Assembly: GCA_014055495.1 (NCBI GenBank)
Contig: WIAG01000005.1
Coordinates: 53,939 to 117,938 of the forward strand
Direction of reading: 5' to 3'
Source: Nitrospira sp. CR1.2
Lineage (GTDB): Bacteria; Nitrospirota; Nitrospiria; Nitrospirales; Nitrospiraceae
Length of the DNA stretch: 64,000 bases
Shown piece after piece: positions 27,415 through 36,536 of the stretch. How positions within the stretch are numbered: the first letter of the stretch is position 1; each line of letters begins with the position of its first letter. The notes under the pieces are model-generated. The model was given only the letters and a program-made list of their open reading frames with translations. It ran no database searches and was not told the DNA's origin. The position numbers and the translations under genes are program-made.

Positions 27415-28410
27415 TTAGAGCATCTCCTCGCTTCCGCCACCTCCGATGACGATCCGGCCTTCTTCTTCCAGCTTGCGACAGACCTTGAGAATATTCTGTT
27501 GGGACTTCTCGACGTCGGACACCTTGACCGGCCCGCGTGTTTCCATGTCCTCCTTCAGCATCTCCGCCGCCCGGCTGGACATGTTTTTGAGGAACTTCTC
27601 CTTGATCTCGGGAGTGGCGCCGCGAAGGGCGATCGGCAGGTCCTCCTTGCTGATTTCTTTCATCAGTTCCTGCATCGCGCGCGAGTCCAACCCCACCAGG
27701 TCGTCGAAGACGAACATCAATGCACGGATACTATCCGCCAAAGCCTGATCCTTTTCGGTAATCTTCGCCATGATGGCGCCTTCCGTATTCTTATCGACGC
27801 GGGTGAGAATATCGGCCATCAACTCGGCCCCACCCACCGACATGCTCGACATCCCCATGGACGCCGACAAAATCTCCTGCAGGCTGTCGCTGAGTTCGGA
27901 AAGCACCTCCGGTTGCACCTCCTGCATGGTGGCCAGTCGCAGCGATACATCCGCGTGCAGATGGGTCGGGAGCAACGCGAGGACGGCGCTGGCTTGTTCA
28001 GCTTCCATTTGCGCCAGACAGACGGCAATGGTTTGAGGATGCTCGATCTTCAGGATCTGGGCCACAGTACGAGAATCGACCCATTTCAAGGCATCGATGC
28101 CTGGGTACGTCTTGGTGTTCAAGGATTCGATCATGCGGGCGGCCTTCTCAGGACCCAAGGCCTTTTTCAGAATGGCCTCCATGAATTCACGGCCTTCAAA
28201 CTGGACCTCGCCGCTGGCGCTGGCCTGCTCGAATTCGGCGATCACGCTGTCTTCTTCCTGCTTGGTGATATTCGCCGTCTCCTTCATAAACAAGCCCAGT
28301 TTGCGAATGTCTTTCGGATCCAGCGTTTTCATGACCTGCGCGGCGGCCTCTTCTCCGATGGCACGGAGGAGGATCGCGGCTTTTTGCGCACCCGAAAGTT
28401 CTTTATTCAT
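27415..28410 (-). CDS. fliG: Flagellar motor switch protein FliG
   Basis: This 331-residue FliG has its N-terminal domain (LSGAQKAAILLRAIGEEAAAQVMKTL), the middle domain motif IEHPQTIAVCLAQM and the C-terminal torque domain with charged residues (FDDLVGLDSRAMQELMKEI, then RAAEMLKEDMETRGPVKVSDVE). It couples the MS-ring to the stators. It lies between fliF and fliH without intergenic space. Confidence 0.97.
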   Translation of the reverse strand: MNKELSGAQKAAILLRAIGEEAAAQVMKTLDPKDIRKLGLFMKETANITKQEEDSVIAEFEQASASGEVQFEGREFMEAILKKALGPEKAARMIESLNTKTYPGIDALKWVDSRTVAQILKIEHPQTIAVCLAQMEAEQASAVLALLPTHLHADVSLRLATMQEVQPEVLSELSDSLQEILSASMGMSSMSVGGAELMADILTRVDKNTEGAIMAKITEKDQALADSIRALMFVFDDLVGLDSRAMQELMKEISKEDLPIALRGATPEIKEKFLKNMSSRAAEMLKEDMETRGPVKVSDVEKSQQNILKVCRKLEEEGRIVIGGGGSEEML

Positions 28411-28421
28411 GGACGCGTCCG

Positions 28422-29984
28422 TTAGGCGTTACTCTTGAGCCATTGCTTGACGACCACTGCCGTGTTGGCGGGGTTGTTCTTCGCCATATCGAGGATCTGC
28501 GCCGGTTGCTTGCCGCTGATGGCCGCTTCGACTTGGCCCACGGATGCCGGGAGCGCCGGCGTGTCGCTCTCGGCGGGAGCCGGTGCCGAGGCCACCAGCA
28601 TCGCCATCAACGGACGAACCACCATGAAGAGGATCAGGAAGAAAAGCACCCCGCCGACCGCGTAACGGACATAGGGCATCCAGGCTCTCGTCGAATCGGC
28701 GGTTGCTTCAACCGCTGCGCCGGCCGGCTCTTCGATCCCAAGACCGAACTGCACATTCACCACTTCGACTTGATCCTGCCGCTCCGTCGAGTAGCCCATG
28801 GCCTTCTTGACGATCTCTTCGATCCGCTTCATTTCTTCCTCGGAGCGAGGCACGTACTTCTTCGGCTGTTGGTCGGCACCCGCTTCACCAGGCTTGCCGC
28901 CGCCCTCGTAGATCCCGTCCACTAATACCGCGACGGAGAGTTTCTTGATGGTCCCGGTCGGCTCCACGATGCGTGAAACCGTACGGCTGATTTCATAGTT
29001 TACGGTCTCGTTCTTCGTTTGATTGCTGTTTGAACTGGTTTGTCCGGCCTCCGTCTCCGCGCCGCCCGGCACGTTCGACTCGACACCGGGCACTCCACCG
29101 GTGGCGCCGTTCACACCATTCGACTTCTCCTGGCCGCGCTGTTCGCTCCGCACCACTTGACCGTTAGGATCGTATCGCTCCTCGGTGGTCTCGACTTTCC
29201 TGAAATCGAGCACGCTGGAGACACGTACGACCGCCTTGTTCACCCCGACGATTCGCTCCAACATGGTTTGAATGCGGGTCTCGATATCTTTTTCCAGCGT
29301 CCGTTGAAACTCCATCTGCGTTCCGGACAAACCGGCCGTCTCGTCGCTGGAGGTGTTCGACAAGAGATTGCCGTGCCCGTCCACCACCGTCACATCTCGG
29401 GCCTGCAGGCCCTCGACACTGCTCGATACCAGATGCACCACCCCCTGGATCTGCGCCTTCGAGAGCATCTGATTGGCCCGCAGCGACACGACCACTGAGG
29501 CGCGCGCCCGATCCTGCTCGGTGGCAAACAGGCGCCGCTCCGGAATAGCCAGATGCACCCGCGCCCGCTCGACCTCCGGCATTTGCGTAATGGTCCTGGC
29601 CAACTCCCCCTGCAAGGCCCTGCGATAATTCAACTTCTGCACAAAATCCGACATCCCCATGGTGGTTCGATCGAAGATCTCATATCCGACTCCCCCACCG
29701 TGCGGCAGGCCCTGCCCGGCCATTTCGAGCCTCAGGTCGTGCACCTGCGCATTCGGCACCAGGATGGTGGTCCCGCCGTTGGTGGTCTCATAGGGCACCT
29801 TCGCGTCTTTCAATTTATCGATGATCCCCGCGGCATCATCGACCGCCAGGTTGGCGTAAAGCACCTGCATATCCGGCTGCTGTGTCCAGAGCGTCACCGC
29901 CACGAGTCCGGCGATGGAGCCGGCAAGAGCGAGCAGGATAATGAGGCGCTGATTGATGGTGAAGTGGCTGAATTTTGAGAACAT
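28422..29984 (-). CDS. fliF: Flagellar MS-ring protein FliF
   Basis: This 520-residue protein has two membrane helices (about residues 13-33 and 430-450), ring-building motifs (YEIFDRTTMGMSDFVQKLNYRRALQGELARTI, seen as NYRRALQGELARTI) and a C-terminal FliG-binding tail. FliF nucleates the basal body. The long linker around 290-320 is Gly/Asn/Ser-rich. It heads the fliF-G-H-I-J block after fliE, separated from fliE by 107 bases. Confidence 0.97.
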   Translation of the reverse strand: MFSKFSHFTINQRLIILLALAGSIAGLVAVTLWTQQPDMQVLYANLAVDDAAGIIDKLKDAKVPYETTNGGTTILVPNAQVHDLRLEMAGQGLPHGGGVGYEIFDRTTMGMSDFVQKLNYRRALQGELARTITQMPEVERARVHLAIPERRLFATEQDRARASVVVSLRANQMLSKAQIQGVVHLVSSSVEGLQARDVTVVDGHGNLLSNTSSDETAGLSGTQMEFQRTLEKDIETRIQTMLERIVGVNKAVVRVSSVLDFRKVETTEERYDPNGQVVRSEQRGQEKSNGVNGATGGVPGVESNVPGGAETEAGQTSSNSNQTKNETVNYEISRTVSRIVEPTGTIKKLSVAVLVDGIYEGGGKPGEAGADQQPKKYVPRSEEEMKRIEEIVKKAMGYSTERQDQVEVVNVQFGLGIEEPAGAAVEATADSTRAWMPYVRYAVGGVLFFLILFMVVRPLMAMLVASAPAPAESDTPALPASVGQVEAAISGKQPAQILDMAKNNPANTAVVVKQWLKSNA

Positions 29985-30091
29985 ACGCGACGGAGTCCTT
30001 TATCCTTACCCTTCAAGCGCGCAGAACGACCGGCCGGCGTGGGGCAGAGCCGCCTTACCGAGCGTGCGCTACGTGGCCGTTACGCCGCCCG

Positions 30092-30394
30092 TCAGATCTG
30101 CATCCGTTGAATTTCTTCATACGCCGTCACCAACTTGTTCCGGACCTGCATCATGAGCTGAAACGAGGCATCGGCCTGTTGCAGAGCCACCATTGCCTGA
30201 TGAATGTTGGTGTTCTGGCCGGTGACCAGCGCGTCGACAGCCTGACTAGCCCCTGTTTGCGCATCGTTGATGTGCCCGATCGCCTCTTGCAGCGAATCGA
30301 CAAAATTCGCACCCCCCGCTTGTCCGGATTCCTTGATCTCGGGGATTTCGATCGGGTGAGGCTGATTCGCTCCTGCGATCCGCAAGTCAGTCAT
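30092..30394 (-). CDS. fliE: Flagellar hook-basal body protein FliE
   Basis: This 100-residue FliE contains FVDSLQEAIGHINDAQTGASQAVDALVTGQ and the C-terminal QLMMQVRNKLVTAYEEIQRMQI. FliE joins the MS-ring and export gate to the rod. The ATG at 30394 has GGGAGA five bases upstream and begins two bases after the flgC stop; the frame opens further upstream into flgC without homology. Confidence 0.95.
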   Translation of the reverse strand: MTDLRIAGANQPHPIEIPEIKESGQAGGANFVDSLQEAIGHINDAQTGASQAVDALVTGQNTNIHQAMVALQQADASFQLMMQVRNKLVTAYEEIQRMQI

Positions 30395-30396
30395 GA

Positions 30397-30846
30397 TTAT
30401 CTCCCGATCTCCAAGGCGCGATTCCACATGGTACGAGACGCATTGACGGCCTGCACGTTCGCTTCATAGGCCCTGGACGCGCCGATCATATTCACCATCT
30501 CTTCCATGACATTGACATTGGGCATCGTGACGAACCCCTTCTTGTCGGCATCCGGATGACGAGGGTCGTACACCTTCTGCCCCGGCTTGTGGTCCTCGAT
30601 CACCCGCGCGACCTTCACGCCGTCCAGCGCATGCTTGCCGGGCCCCGTTGAGACCTGTTTAAACGCGCGCTGAAATGCGGAGGAGACCGGCGCGGCCTCA
30701 AAGACCACGTCGCGGCGCCGATAGGGGCCGCCGGTACTCGTTTTGGTGGATTGTGCATTCGCAAGGTTGCTGGCAATGACATTCAAGCGATGCCGGTGTG
30801 CATCGAGGGCGGACACCGAAACTGCGAGACTATCCGTTAAATCCAT
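30397..30846 (-). CDS. flgC: Flagellar proximal rod protein FlgC
   Basis: This 149-residue FlgC has an N-terminal rod motif (HRLNVIASNLANAQSTKTSTGGPYRRRDVVF) with the classical SNLANA, then a family-specific region PDADKKGFVTMPNVNVMEEMVNMIGASRAYEANVQA, seen as GFVTMPNVNVMEEMVNMI. It lies between flgB and fliE in the standard order. Confidence 0.96.
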   Translation of the reverse strand: MDLTDSLAVSVSALDAHRHRLNVIASNLANAQSTKTSTGGPYRRRDVVFEAAPVSSAFQRAFKQVSTGPGKHALDGVKVARVIEDHKPGQKVYDPRHPDADKKGFVTMPNVNVMEEMVNMIGASRAYEANVQAVNASRTMWNRALEIGR

Positions 30847-30903
30847 ATCGCACCTCTTCCTTCTTCAGCCCATGCTGGCACATTGCCTGACGACGATCTC
30901 TGC

Positions 30904-31311
30904 CTACCGTCCTTCACGTATCGCACTCAAAAGCTGCCGAAGGCGCATGCTGATGATGGTTGCCGCCGTGTTGTATTGCTGGGCGTTGTCCGACATTTTG
31001 GCCATTTCCAGTTCGATGTTGACCGAATTGGCATCCAGGGGCAGATCGCCGGCCGGAACTTCCTCCAAGCGACCCGTCACCCGTTGGAATCCATCACCCT
31101 TGGGGCCGATATGGTGCTGGTGCGTCGAGACCAGTGTGATCGGCAGTTTGCCCTGCTGTGCATTCGCCAATGCCTTGCCGAAATTCAAGTCCGTGGCGCG
31201 ATACTTCGGCGTTTCTTCGTTGGCGATGTTGGCGGCAATCACCTGTTGGCGGGCTCCGCGTAGATCCAACGACCGCTCCAGCAACTGCATGGTCCTATCG
31301 AAAATGGTCAT
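30904..31311 (-). CDS. flgB: Flagellar proximal rod protein FlgB
   Basis: The protein of 135 residues starts MTIFDRTMQLLERSLDLRG with rod motif VIAANIANEETPKYRA. The C-terminus NSVNIELEMAKMSDNAQQYNTAATII is diagnostic. The ATG at 31311 has GAGGAG eight bases upstream. It is the first gene of the flgB-C-fliE-F-G-H-I-J-motE cluster, with a possible sigma-54 promoter 37-50 bases upstream. Confidence 0.95.
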   Translation of the reverse strand: MTIFDRTMQLLERSLDLRGARQQVIAANIANEETPKYRATDLNFGKALANAQQGKLPITLVSTHQHHIGPKGDGFQRVTGRLEEVPAGDLPLDANSVNIELEMAKMSDNAQQYNTAATIISMRLRQLLSAIREGR

Positions 31312-31347
31312 GGTCTGCACTCCTCAGAAAATTCTGCCCAGCAGTGT

Positions 31348-31361
31348 GCAATCTATATACC
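31348..31361 (-). promoter_or_regulatory. Possible sigma-54 promoter of flgB operon
   Basis: The minus strand reads GGTATATAGATTGC, with GG and GC ten bases apart and a good -12 box (ATTGCA), but a poor -24 box (CGGTAT rather than TGGCAC). The position, giving a ~25-base leader, matches the other flagellar operons. Confidence 0.5.
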
Positions 31362-31481
31362 GCGTCACACCTGTAGGAAATGCCGCTGGCTCTGCATGTT
31401 CAGCCCACTCGGCCCTTCACCAGGCACTCGGCAGAAATGACAGCGGAGGGAAAGATTTGCCTAGTGCCGCCTCGCGAGCAC

Positions 31482-32900
31482 TTACGATTTCTCCGCCTCC
31501 ACCTGATAACCCATGTCGCGATATTCCCGTAATTTATTACGTAACGTGCGAATACTGATGCCCAATTCCTTCGCGGCATGTGTGCGATTCTCTTTCACCC
31601 GCGCCAGGGTCTTGAAGATGAGATCCCGCTCCATTTCCCACAGCGAACCATGAGCCGAAGGAGCGACCAGAGCCTCAACCGTTTCCACATCCCGCGCGGG
31701 CATGACTCCGTCGCCTGGCATGAGGTGATCGACGTCAACCGCCCCGCCTACCGCCACTAAAATGGCGCGCTCCATGACGTTTTCAAGCTCACGGACGTTC
31801 CCCTTCCAGAGGCGCTGCTGCAGGTCGGCAATCGCCCGCTCGGACAGCGTCGGCGCCATCAGGCCGTTGCGTTGGGCCGAGGACCGCAGAAAATGCCTTG
31901 CCAGCAGAGGAATGTCCCCCGGTCGCTCACGAAGCGGGGGCACCGTAATCGGGAATACGTTCAGCCGATAGAACAGATCCTCGCGGAATCGCCCTTGCGT
32001 TACTTCGTGATAGAGCGAACGATTCGTCGTGGCAAGCACGCGGATGTTCACCGGCACCGGTTCACGCCCGCCGATGCGGTCCACCTCCCGTTCCTGCAGG
32101 ACTCGCAGCAGTTTGGCCTGCAACCCCAAATTCATTTCACTGATTTCGTCGAGAAACAAGGTGCCGGTATGCGCCATTTCAAATTTGCCCAGTTTTTTCT
32201 GAAGCGCGCCCGTAAAGGCTCCGCGCTCATGACCGAACAGTTCGCTCTCCAGAAGACTGTCCGGAAGGGCGGCGCAATTGAGTGCGACGAAGGGACGATG
32301 CGCGCGGGGGCTTCGGGCATGGATATAACGTGCCAATAGTTCTTTGCCTGTCCCGCTCTCCCCGCTGATCAGCACGGTGGCCTGGCTCGCCGCGACACCT
32401 TCCAGCGTGGTGAGCAGACGAATCATCCCGGCGTCTTGCGTCAAGATCGCGCGGGCTTCGGCCGGCATCGTCGACTCCTGCTCCTCCGACACGGTGGTGG
32501 CTTGCAGGTTCAGAATCACTCGCTCCAGCAGATCGGTCGAAAAGGGTTTGAGAATATAATCGTTCGCACCGCATTTCATCGCTTCAACGGCGGTCTCCAC
32601 CGTACCGTAGGCCGTCATCAGAATGATGAACGTCTGGGGCGCTTTCTGCTTGATCGCCTTTACAAGCTCAAGCCCGGTGAGGCGCGGCATTTTCAAATCA
32701 GTCACTACAAGCCAGGGTTTCAGTCGCTCGACCTGTTCGATGGCGTCCGCCCCATCGATCGCCCCTCGCACGTGGTACCCTAATCGACGGACGGTCTCCG
32801 ACAAGGCCGTGCGCATCGACGGTTCGTCGTCGACGATCAACACGGTTCGGGTCTCCTCCGAGCCAGGCGCCGGTCCCTGCAAAGTCTGTTGCACGCTCAT
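31482..32900 (-). CDS. FleR/FlrC-like sigma-54-dependent response regulator
   Basis: This 472-residue NtrC-family activator has a receiver (D24-D25, phosphoacceptor D68, T96, K118) and an AAA+ domain with Walker A GESGTGKE and intact GAFTGA followed by DEISEM. The Fis-type helix-turn-helix (AAKELGISIRTLRNKLREY) resembles FleR/FlrC. It overlaps its partner kinase by four bases. In Pseudomonas and Vibrio this regulator turns on hook-basal body operons from sigma-54 promoters, and suitable sites exist before flgB, fliK, fliL and flgF. Target assignment is inference. Confidence 0.9.
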   Translation of the reverse strand: MSVQQTLQGPAPGSEETRTVLIVDDEPSMRTALSETVRRLGYHVRGAIDGADAIEQVERLKPWLVVTDLKMPRLTGLELVKAIKQKAPQTFIILMTAYGTVETAVEAMKCGANDYILKPFSTDLLERVILNLQATTVSEEQESTMPAEARAILTQDAGMIRLLTTLEGVAASQATVLISGESGTGKELLARYIHARSPRAHRPFVALNCAALPDSLLESELFGHERGAFTGALQKKLGKFEMAHTGTLFLDEISEMNLGLQAKLLRVLQEREVDRIGGREPVPVNIRVLATTNRSLYHEVTQGRFREDLFYRLNVFPITVPPLRERPGDIPLLARHFLRSSAQRNGLMAPTLSERAIADLQQRLWKGNVRELENVMERAILVAVGGAVDVDHLMPGDGVMPARDVETVEALVAPSAHGSLWEMERDLIFKTLARVKENRTHAAKELGISIRTLRNKLREYRDMGYQVEAEKS

Positions 32901-34186
32901 TCGGACATCTCCTCTTTGGCTACGGTCAGACTGTCATCGTGAATTCCCGCCTGCCTCGCCCAGGCTGCCGCCGCGAACGGCGATGCTGGTGGTTGGGAAC
33001 ATTCCTGCGGCAAGGTGATGACGAACGAGGTGCCACGCCCCGGGCTGCTCATGACATCGATCCGTCCATGGTGGGCCTCCACCAACGCGTGTACGATGGC
33101 AAGCCCCAAACCTGTCCCGTCGTCTTTGGTCGTAAAGAACGGATCGAACACCCGGGATTGGACTTCCGGCGGGATGCCGATTCCCGTATCGGTGACGGTG
33201 AGTTGCGCATGCGGCTTCTCTTGCAGATGTCCAGGTAGCAGGGCGGCTGCGAGGGTCAGGACTCCACCCTCCGGCATCGCCTGGACGGCATTCAAGACCA
33301 GATTCAGCACGACCTGCTTCATCTTCGAGCCATCACACCAGAGTTGCGGAATCAACGGATCCACTTGGCAGCATACGGAGATCGCGGACTGCGACATGGC
33401 ATGACTGGCTAGGGTCAGGACCTCCCGCAGTAGCTCTTCGGTGTCCTGCCAGCGTAGCTTCGAACAATCCGGCCTGGTGTAGACCAGCAGGTTGGACAGC
33501 AGGCGATCCATGGATTGAACCGCCAGCGAAATGTGTTCTGCGTAGGCCCGTAATTGCGGCTGATCCCGAAGATCTTTTCTCAACATGGAGGCAAAGAGCT
33601 CCACGCTTCCCAACGGATTCCGAATTTCGTGGGCGATGCTGCCGACCATTTGCCCCATGGCTTCCAACCGATTGCGCCGTTGAAGTCGATCTTCCAGCCG
33701 GCGAATGCGTGTGACGTCGTGAATCAAGACCAACTTGCCGGTCAAATTCCCGATTTCATCGGTCAGATCGGTTTGCGTCAGGGCAATCGTGACGCCGGTG
33801 GGCAACACCAGCGGGTACTCGTCGTGATTCTTCCGGATGTCCGCCAGCACTTCGGTCGCCAGACGGCCTTTCAACTGGGATTGACAGACGCCCAACAACT
33901 GTTCCGTGGAGTGGTTACAGCGCGTCACCACATCGTGCGAATCAGCCACGATCACGCCGGTATCCAACGATTCCAGCACTGCCGTGAGATGCGCACGCAT
34001 GTCCTCGGTTTCCCGAAGATGTTCACGGAGGCTGGCATTGGTTTGCGCCAATTCCAGATCCATCTGCTGGAGCCGGGTCGTCAATGCGTCGTAGGACTGC
34101 TGCAAGACCGTGGCGGCCTGATCGAAGTCTCGAAACGCGCGCGTCAGAAGATCATTGTTGGAACTCTCTGCATCTTGACGCATCAT
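32897..34186 (-). CDS. FleS/FlrB-like soluble sensor histidine kinase
   Basis: This 429-residue kinase has no membrane helix. It has an N-terminal coiled-coil (about 20-70), a PAS domain (about 65-165, LESLDTGVIVADSHDVVTRCN), a dimerisation domain with the phosphorylated H186 (IAHEIRNPLGSVELF), and an ATPase domain with DTGIGIPP and GTGLGLAIVHA. This matches the cytosolic FleS/FlrB class that senses basal body assembly. It overlaps the TPR gene upstream and the response regulator downstream by four bases each. It could also phosphorylate the receiver of FliH, but nothing in sequence proves that. Confidence 0.88.
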   Translation of the reverse strand: MMRQDAESSNNDLLTRAFRDFDQAATVLQQSYDALTTRLQQMDLELAQTNASLREHLRETEDMRAHLTAVLESLDTGVIVADSHDVVTRCNHSTEQLLGVCQSQLKGRLATEVLADIRKNHDEYPLVLPTGVTIALTQTDLTDEIGNLTGKLVLIHDVTRIRRLEDRLQRRNRLEAMGQMVGSIAHEIRNPLGSVELFASMLRKDLRDQPQLRAYAEHISLAVQSMDRLLSNLLVYTRPDCSKLRWQDTEELLREVLTLASHAMSQSAISVCCQVDPLIPQLWCDGSKMKQVVLNLVLNAVQAMPEGGVLTLAAALLPGHLQEKPHAQLTVTDTGIGIPPEVQSRVFDPFFTTKDDGTGLGLAIVHALVEAHHGRIDVMSSPGRGTSFVITLPQECSQPPASPFAAAAWARQAGIHDDSLTVAKEEMSE

Positions 34187-36360
34187 CGTTTTTTGCCTCC
34201 CGGCACAGGCTTCGGCTCGGGCACGTCGGTTTCCAACACTGCCGCCAGGCGACGAACCAGACTGTCCTGGTTAACGCTGAGCGCGCGAAGACCGTTCCTT
34301 GCAAAGTCTTCGCGTTTTGTCTCTCGAGCAAGTTGGACCATCTGGACTTGCGCCCAGGCCTCCTGGTCGGGTGCCAACCCGGCGATCACCGCTTGCTTGT
34401 ACGTGGCCAGAGCCGTCTCGGATCGATGCAAGCGAGCCAACACGTCGGCATGTCGCAGGATGTCCAAGGCGGAGAGTTCCAGACCTGCCTTTACGACACT
34501 GCCGTAGTGTGCGGCTGCCTCCTCATCGTGTTTGGCTTGCGCCAACACGCCGGCCAGTTTCAATTGCACGAGCGCTCGATCGGGATGGCGAGGATTGTGA
34601 GCGAGCCACTGTCTCCCGAGCTTGAGCAGCGCCCCGATATTCCCTTCTCCCTCAAACGAAGAGAGAATTCCCCGCAAGGCCTCCGTTGCGGATCGCCCCG
34701 TAGGAAATTGGAGTCGGTACCGTTCGAACACGGCCCGCGCCGCACGCATATCTTTCTGCTCCAAATAGCTATAGCCCAGCCCCATCAAAGCCGTGTCATG
34801 AAAGACCTCGGCTTTCGGATCTCTGATGAGCGCCTGAAAAAGCCGTGCCGATTCAACCGGAAATCCCAGACGGCGATGCGCCTCTGCGATCTTGAGCAAC
34901 AATTCGGTACCGGCATACAGGCGGTCGGCAAAGGGGCCATGACGGTGGAACAGGTTGATCAGCTCAAAATCATCGCCCGCTTGCAGCGCCGCTTCGAGAC
35001 GAGGTCGAAGAAATCTGACGACCTGCGCTCCGCTTTTCTCCGGCCAGGGATCGTTCTCGAACTTCCCCGTGCGTTTCACGACCTGCTCGTAGGCGCGCAA
35101 CGCATCTTCCCGTTTGCCTGCCCGCTCGAATGCTTCCCCGAGGTGGAAGAGGGCTTCGCTGCCGACTGTCGAATCTTCATGGTCCTTGGCGCTCTCCTCG
35201 AAGACTTGTCGCGGACTCATCATTTCCCCAGGTTTCAAGGGAATGTTCGCCAGATGTGCGGCGATCGTATGCCGAAGCTTCAGCTCTTCGCCTTCAGGCT
35301 CGAGATGTTCCTGCACATCGGCAAAACGGAGACGAGCCGTCGGCGCGGTGGGTGCGTTCGGATATTGGCTCAACAGTGCCGCGTAAAAGATGCTGGAGTC
35401 GATCCATCGCCCGGCGTCTTTGTAACTATCCGCCAGATGCGTCAAGACAAAGGGCGTCTCAGGACGCGAGGGGTACAGATTGTAGAAATGGAGTAGGTGT
35501 TCCCGAACGACGGGGCCTCGTTGGGCCTCGCCGGCCGTGTCGGCGTACCGGAGTAGCGCGACGGGATCTCTTCGGAGAGCAGCTGGCCATCGGCTGTTGA
35601 TGCTGTCGAAGAGCGCATCCGCGTCCTTAATCCGGCCAAGGCGATACAGGCTGTGCGCTTGCCCAAGGGAGGCGGACACCAACAGAGTCGGATCAACAGT
35701 GCGCCTCAAGACATGATCAAAGGTTTGCACGCTGTCTTTCCAATTTTTAAACCCCCGCGAGACATAACCCAGGCCCAACATGGCGCGATTGGCATCATAC
35801 GAATCCCGCTCCGCCAGACTGAGGGCATGCTGATAGGCAATTTGCGCTTCCTGATACCATCCTTCGCGACGGTAGATATCGCCGATCCGCCAGGCTGCAC
35901 GCTTTGCATTAGTCGCCTGCGGCTCCTCTCGCATCAGTGTCTTGTACTGATCGATGATTTCCAACGGCCGCACTTCCCGATCGGTGCTGTTCAACGTACT
36001 TTCCGCCAGAAATGCCTGGATCGCGGATTTCAGACGACTATCCCCATGCTCGCGGAGCATGTTGCTGAAATGTTCTCGAGCCTCCACAAACTGCCCATGC
36101 TTAAACATGGTGACTCCCCGCTCGAACTGAGCCCATTCCGGGAGTTCAGTCAGACGTTCAAAGCGAGGGCCCGCATCGGGCAGCACACCTCGAACCAATT
36201 CTGAGGGCTCCGGCATCATGGCCGGCAGCTCCTGATGCATCGTCGACATGCCGGCGCGTGTAGTGGGGGGAGTTCCACCTAGGTAGAACAGCAGAGTAAT
36301 GAGCAATGCCAGGGCGGCACGGACCTGAGTAGGTGGGAGTTTCGTCGATAGGAAATGCAC
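34183..36360 (-). CDS. Exported TPR-repeat protein in FleSR-like operon
   Basis: This 725-residue protein starts with a signal peptide or anchor (VRAALALLITLLFYLGG) followed by many tetratricopeptide-like repeats (examples: FKHGQFVEAREHFSNML, FERAGKREDALRAYEQVV, LEQKDMRAARAVFERY). A solenoid interaction role is likely, on the periplasmic side of the membrane. It overlaps the kinase gene by four bases, so the three genes are translationally coupled. This suggests an input or assembly-sensing role, an inference from context. The start is a GTG with no clear Shine-Dalgarno; no better start precedes the signal sequence. I know of no characterised homologue by name. Confidence 0.75.
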   Translation of the reverse strand: MHFLSTKLPPTQVRAALALLITLLFYLGGTPPTTRAGMSTMHQELPAMMPEPSELVRGVLPDAGPRFERLTELPEWAQFERGVTMFKHGQFVEAREHFSNMLREHGDSRLKSAIQAFLAESTLNSTDREVRPLEIIDQYKTLMREEPQATNAKRAAWRIGDIYRREGWYQEAQIAYQHALSLAERDSYDANRAMLGLGYVSRGFKNWKDSVQTFDHVLRRTVDPTLLVSASLGQAHSLYRLGRIKDADALFDSINSRWPAALRRDPVALLRYADTAGEAQRGPVVREHLLHFYNLYPSRPETPFVLTHLADSYKDAGRWIDSSIFYAALLSQYPNAPTAPTARLRFADVQEHLEPEGEELKLRHTIAAHLANIPLKPGEMMSPRQVFEESAKDHEDSTVGSEALFHLGEAFERAGKREDALRAYEQVVKRTGKFENDPWPEKSGAQVVRFLRPRLEAALQAGDDFELINLFHRHGPFADRLYAGTELLLKIAEAHRRLGFPVESARLFQALIRDPKAEVFHDTALMGLGYSYLEQKDMRAARAVFERYRLQFPTGRSATEALRGILSSFEGEGNIGALLKLGRQWLAHNPRHPDRALVQLKLAGVLAQAKHDEEAAAHYGSVVKAGLELSALDILRHADVLARLHRSETALATYKQAVIAGLAPDQEAWAQVQMVQLARETKREDFARNGLRALSVNQDSLVRRLAAVLETDVPEPKPVPGGKKR

Positions 36361-36373
36361 AGGGGGAAAAGCA

Positions 36374-36387
36374 GCAAGTCCTGTGCC
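36374..36387 (-). promoter_or_regulatory. Possible sigma-54 promoter of TPR-kinase-regulator operon
   Basis: The minus strand reads GGCACAGGACTTGC, with GG-N10-GC spacing and perfect GGCAC and CTTGC boxes, only the leading T being absent. The predicted start would fall at about 36362, giving an almost leaderless mRNA for the GTG at 36360. Either the transcript is leaderless or the match is chance. Confidence 0.45.
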
Positions 36388-36463
36388 CCTACCGGAATGA
36401 TGGAAATCAAGGTGCGATGTGAAGATTTAACAAGATGGGGGAACGGTACTGCAAGGAGTTGTC

Positions 36464-36494
36464 AAAAACCCCGACAGGCCGAAGGCCAATCGGG
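36464..36494 (-). terminator. Intrinsic terminator after the FleQ-like gene
   Basis: On the minus strand CCCGA pairs with TCGGG and GGCC pairs with GGCC around a TTC loop, and the stem is followed by GTTTTTG. This is a good rho-independent terminator 43 bases after the regulator stop, separating it from the TPR-kinase-regulator operon. Confidence 0.8.
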
Positions 36495-36536
36495 TCAAAA
36501 AAATGACGTGCGAAGAAAACCACACCAATGCGCTCT

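Noticed and set aside
27031..28425. Long open frame (464 codons) on the plus strand opposite fliG and fliH
   Set aside because: The minus strand carries clear FliG and FliH domains. The plus-strand translation is His/Arg/Gln-rich with no family resemblance, as expected for a mirror frame of GC-rich genes.
34084..35496. 470-codon plus-strand frame opposite the TPR protein gene
   Set aside because: It has no Shine-Dalgarno or domain, and the minus-strand TPR repeats explain the base composition and codon pattern.
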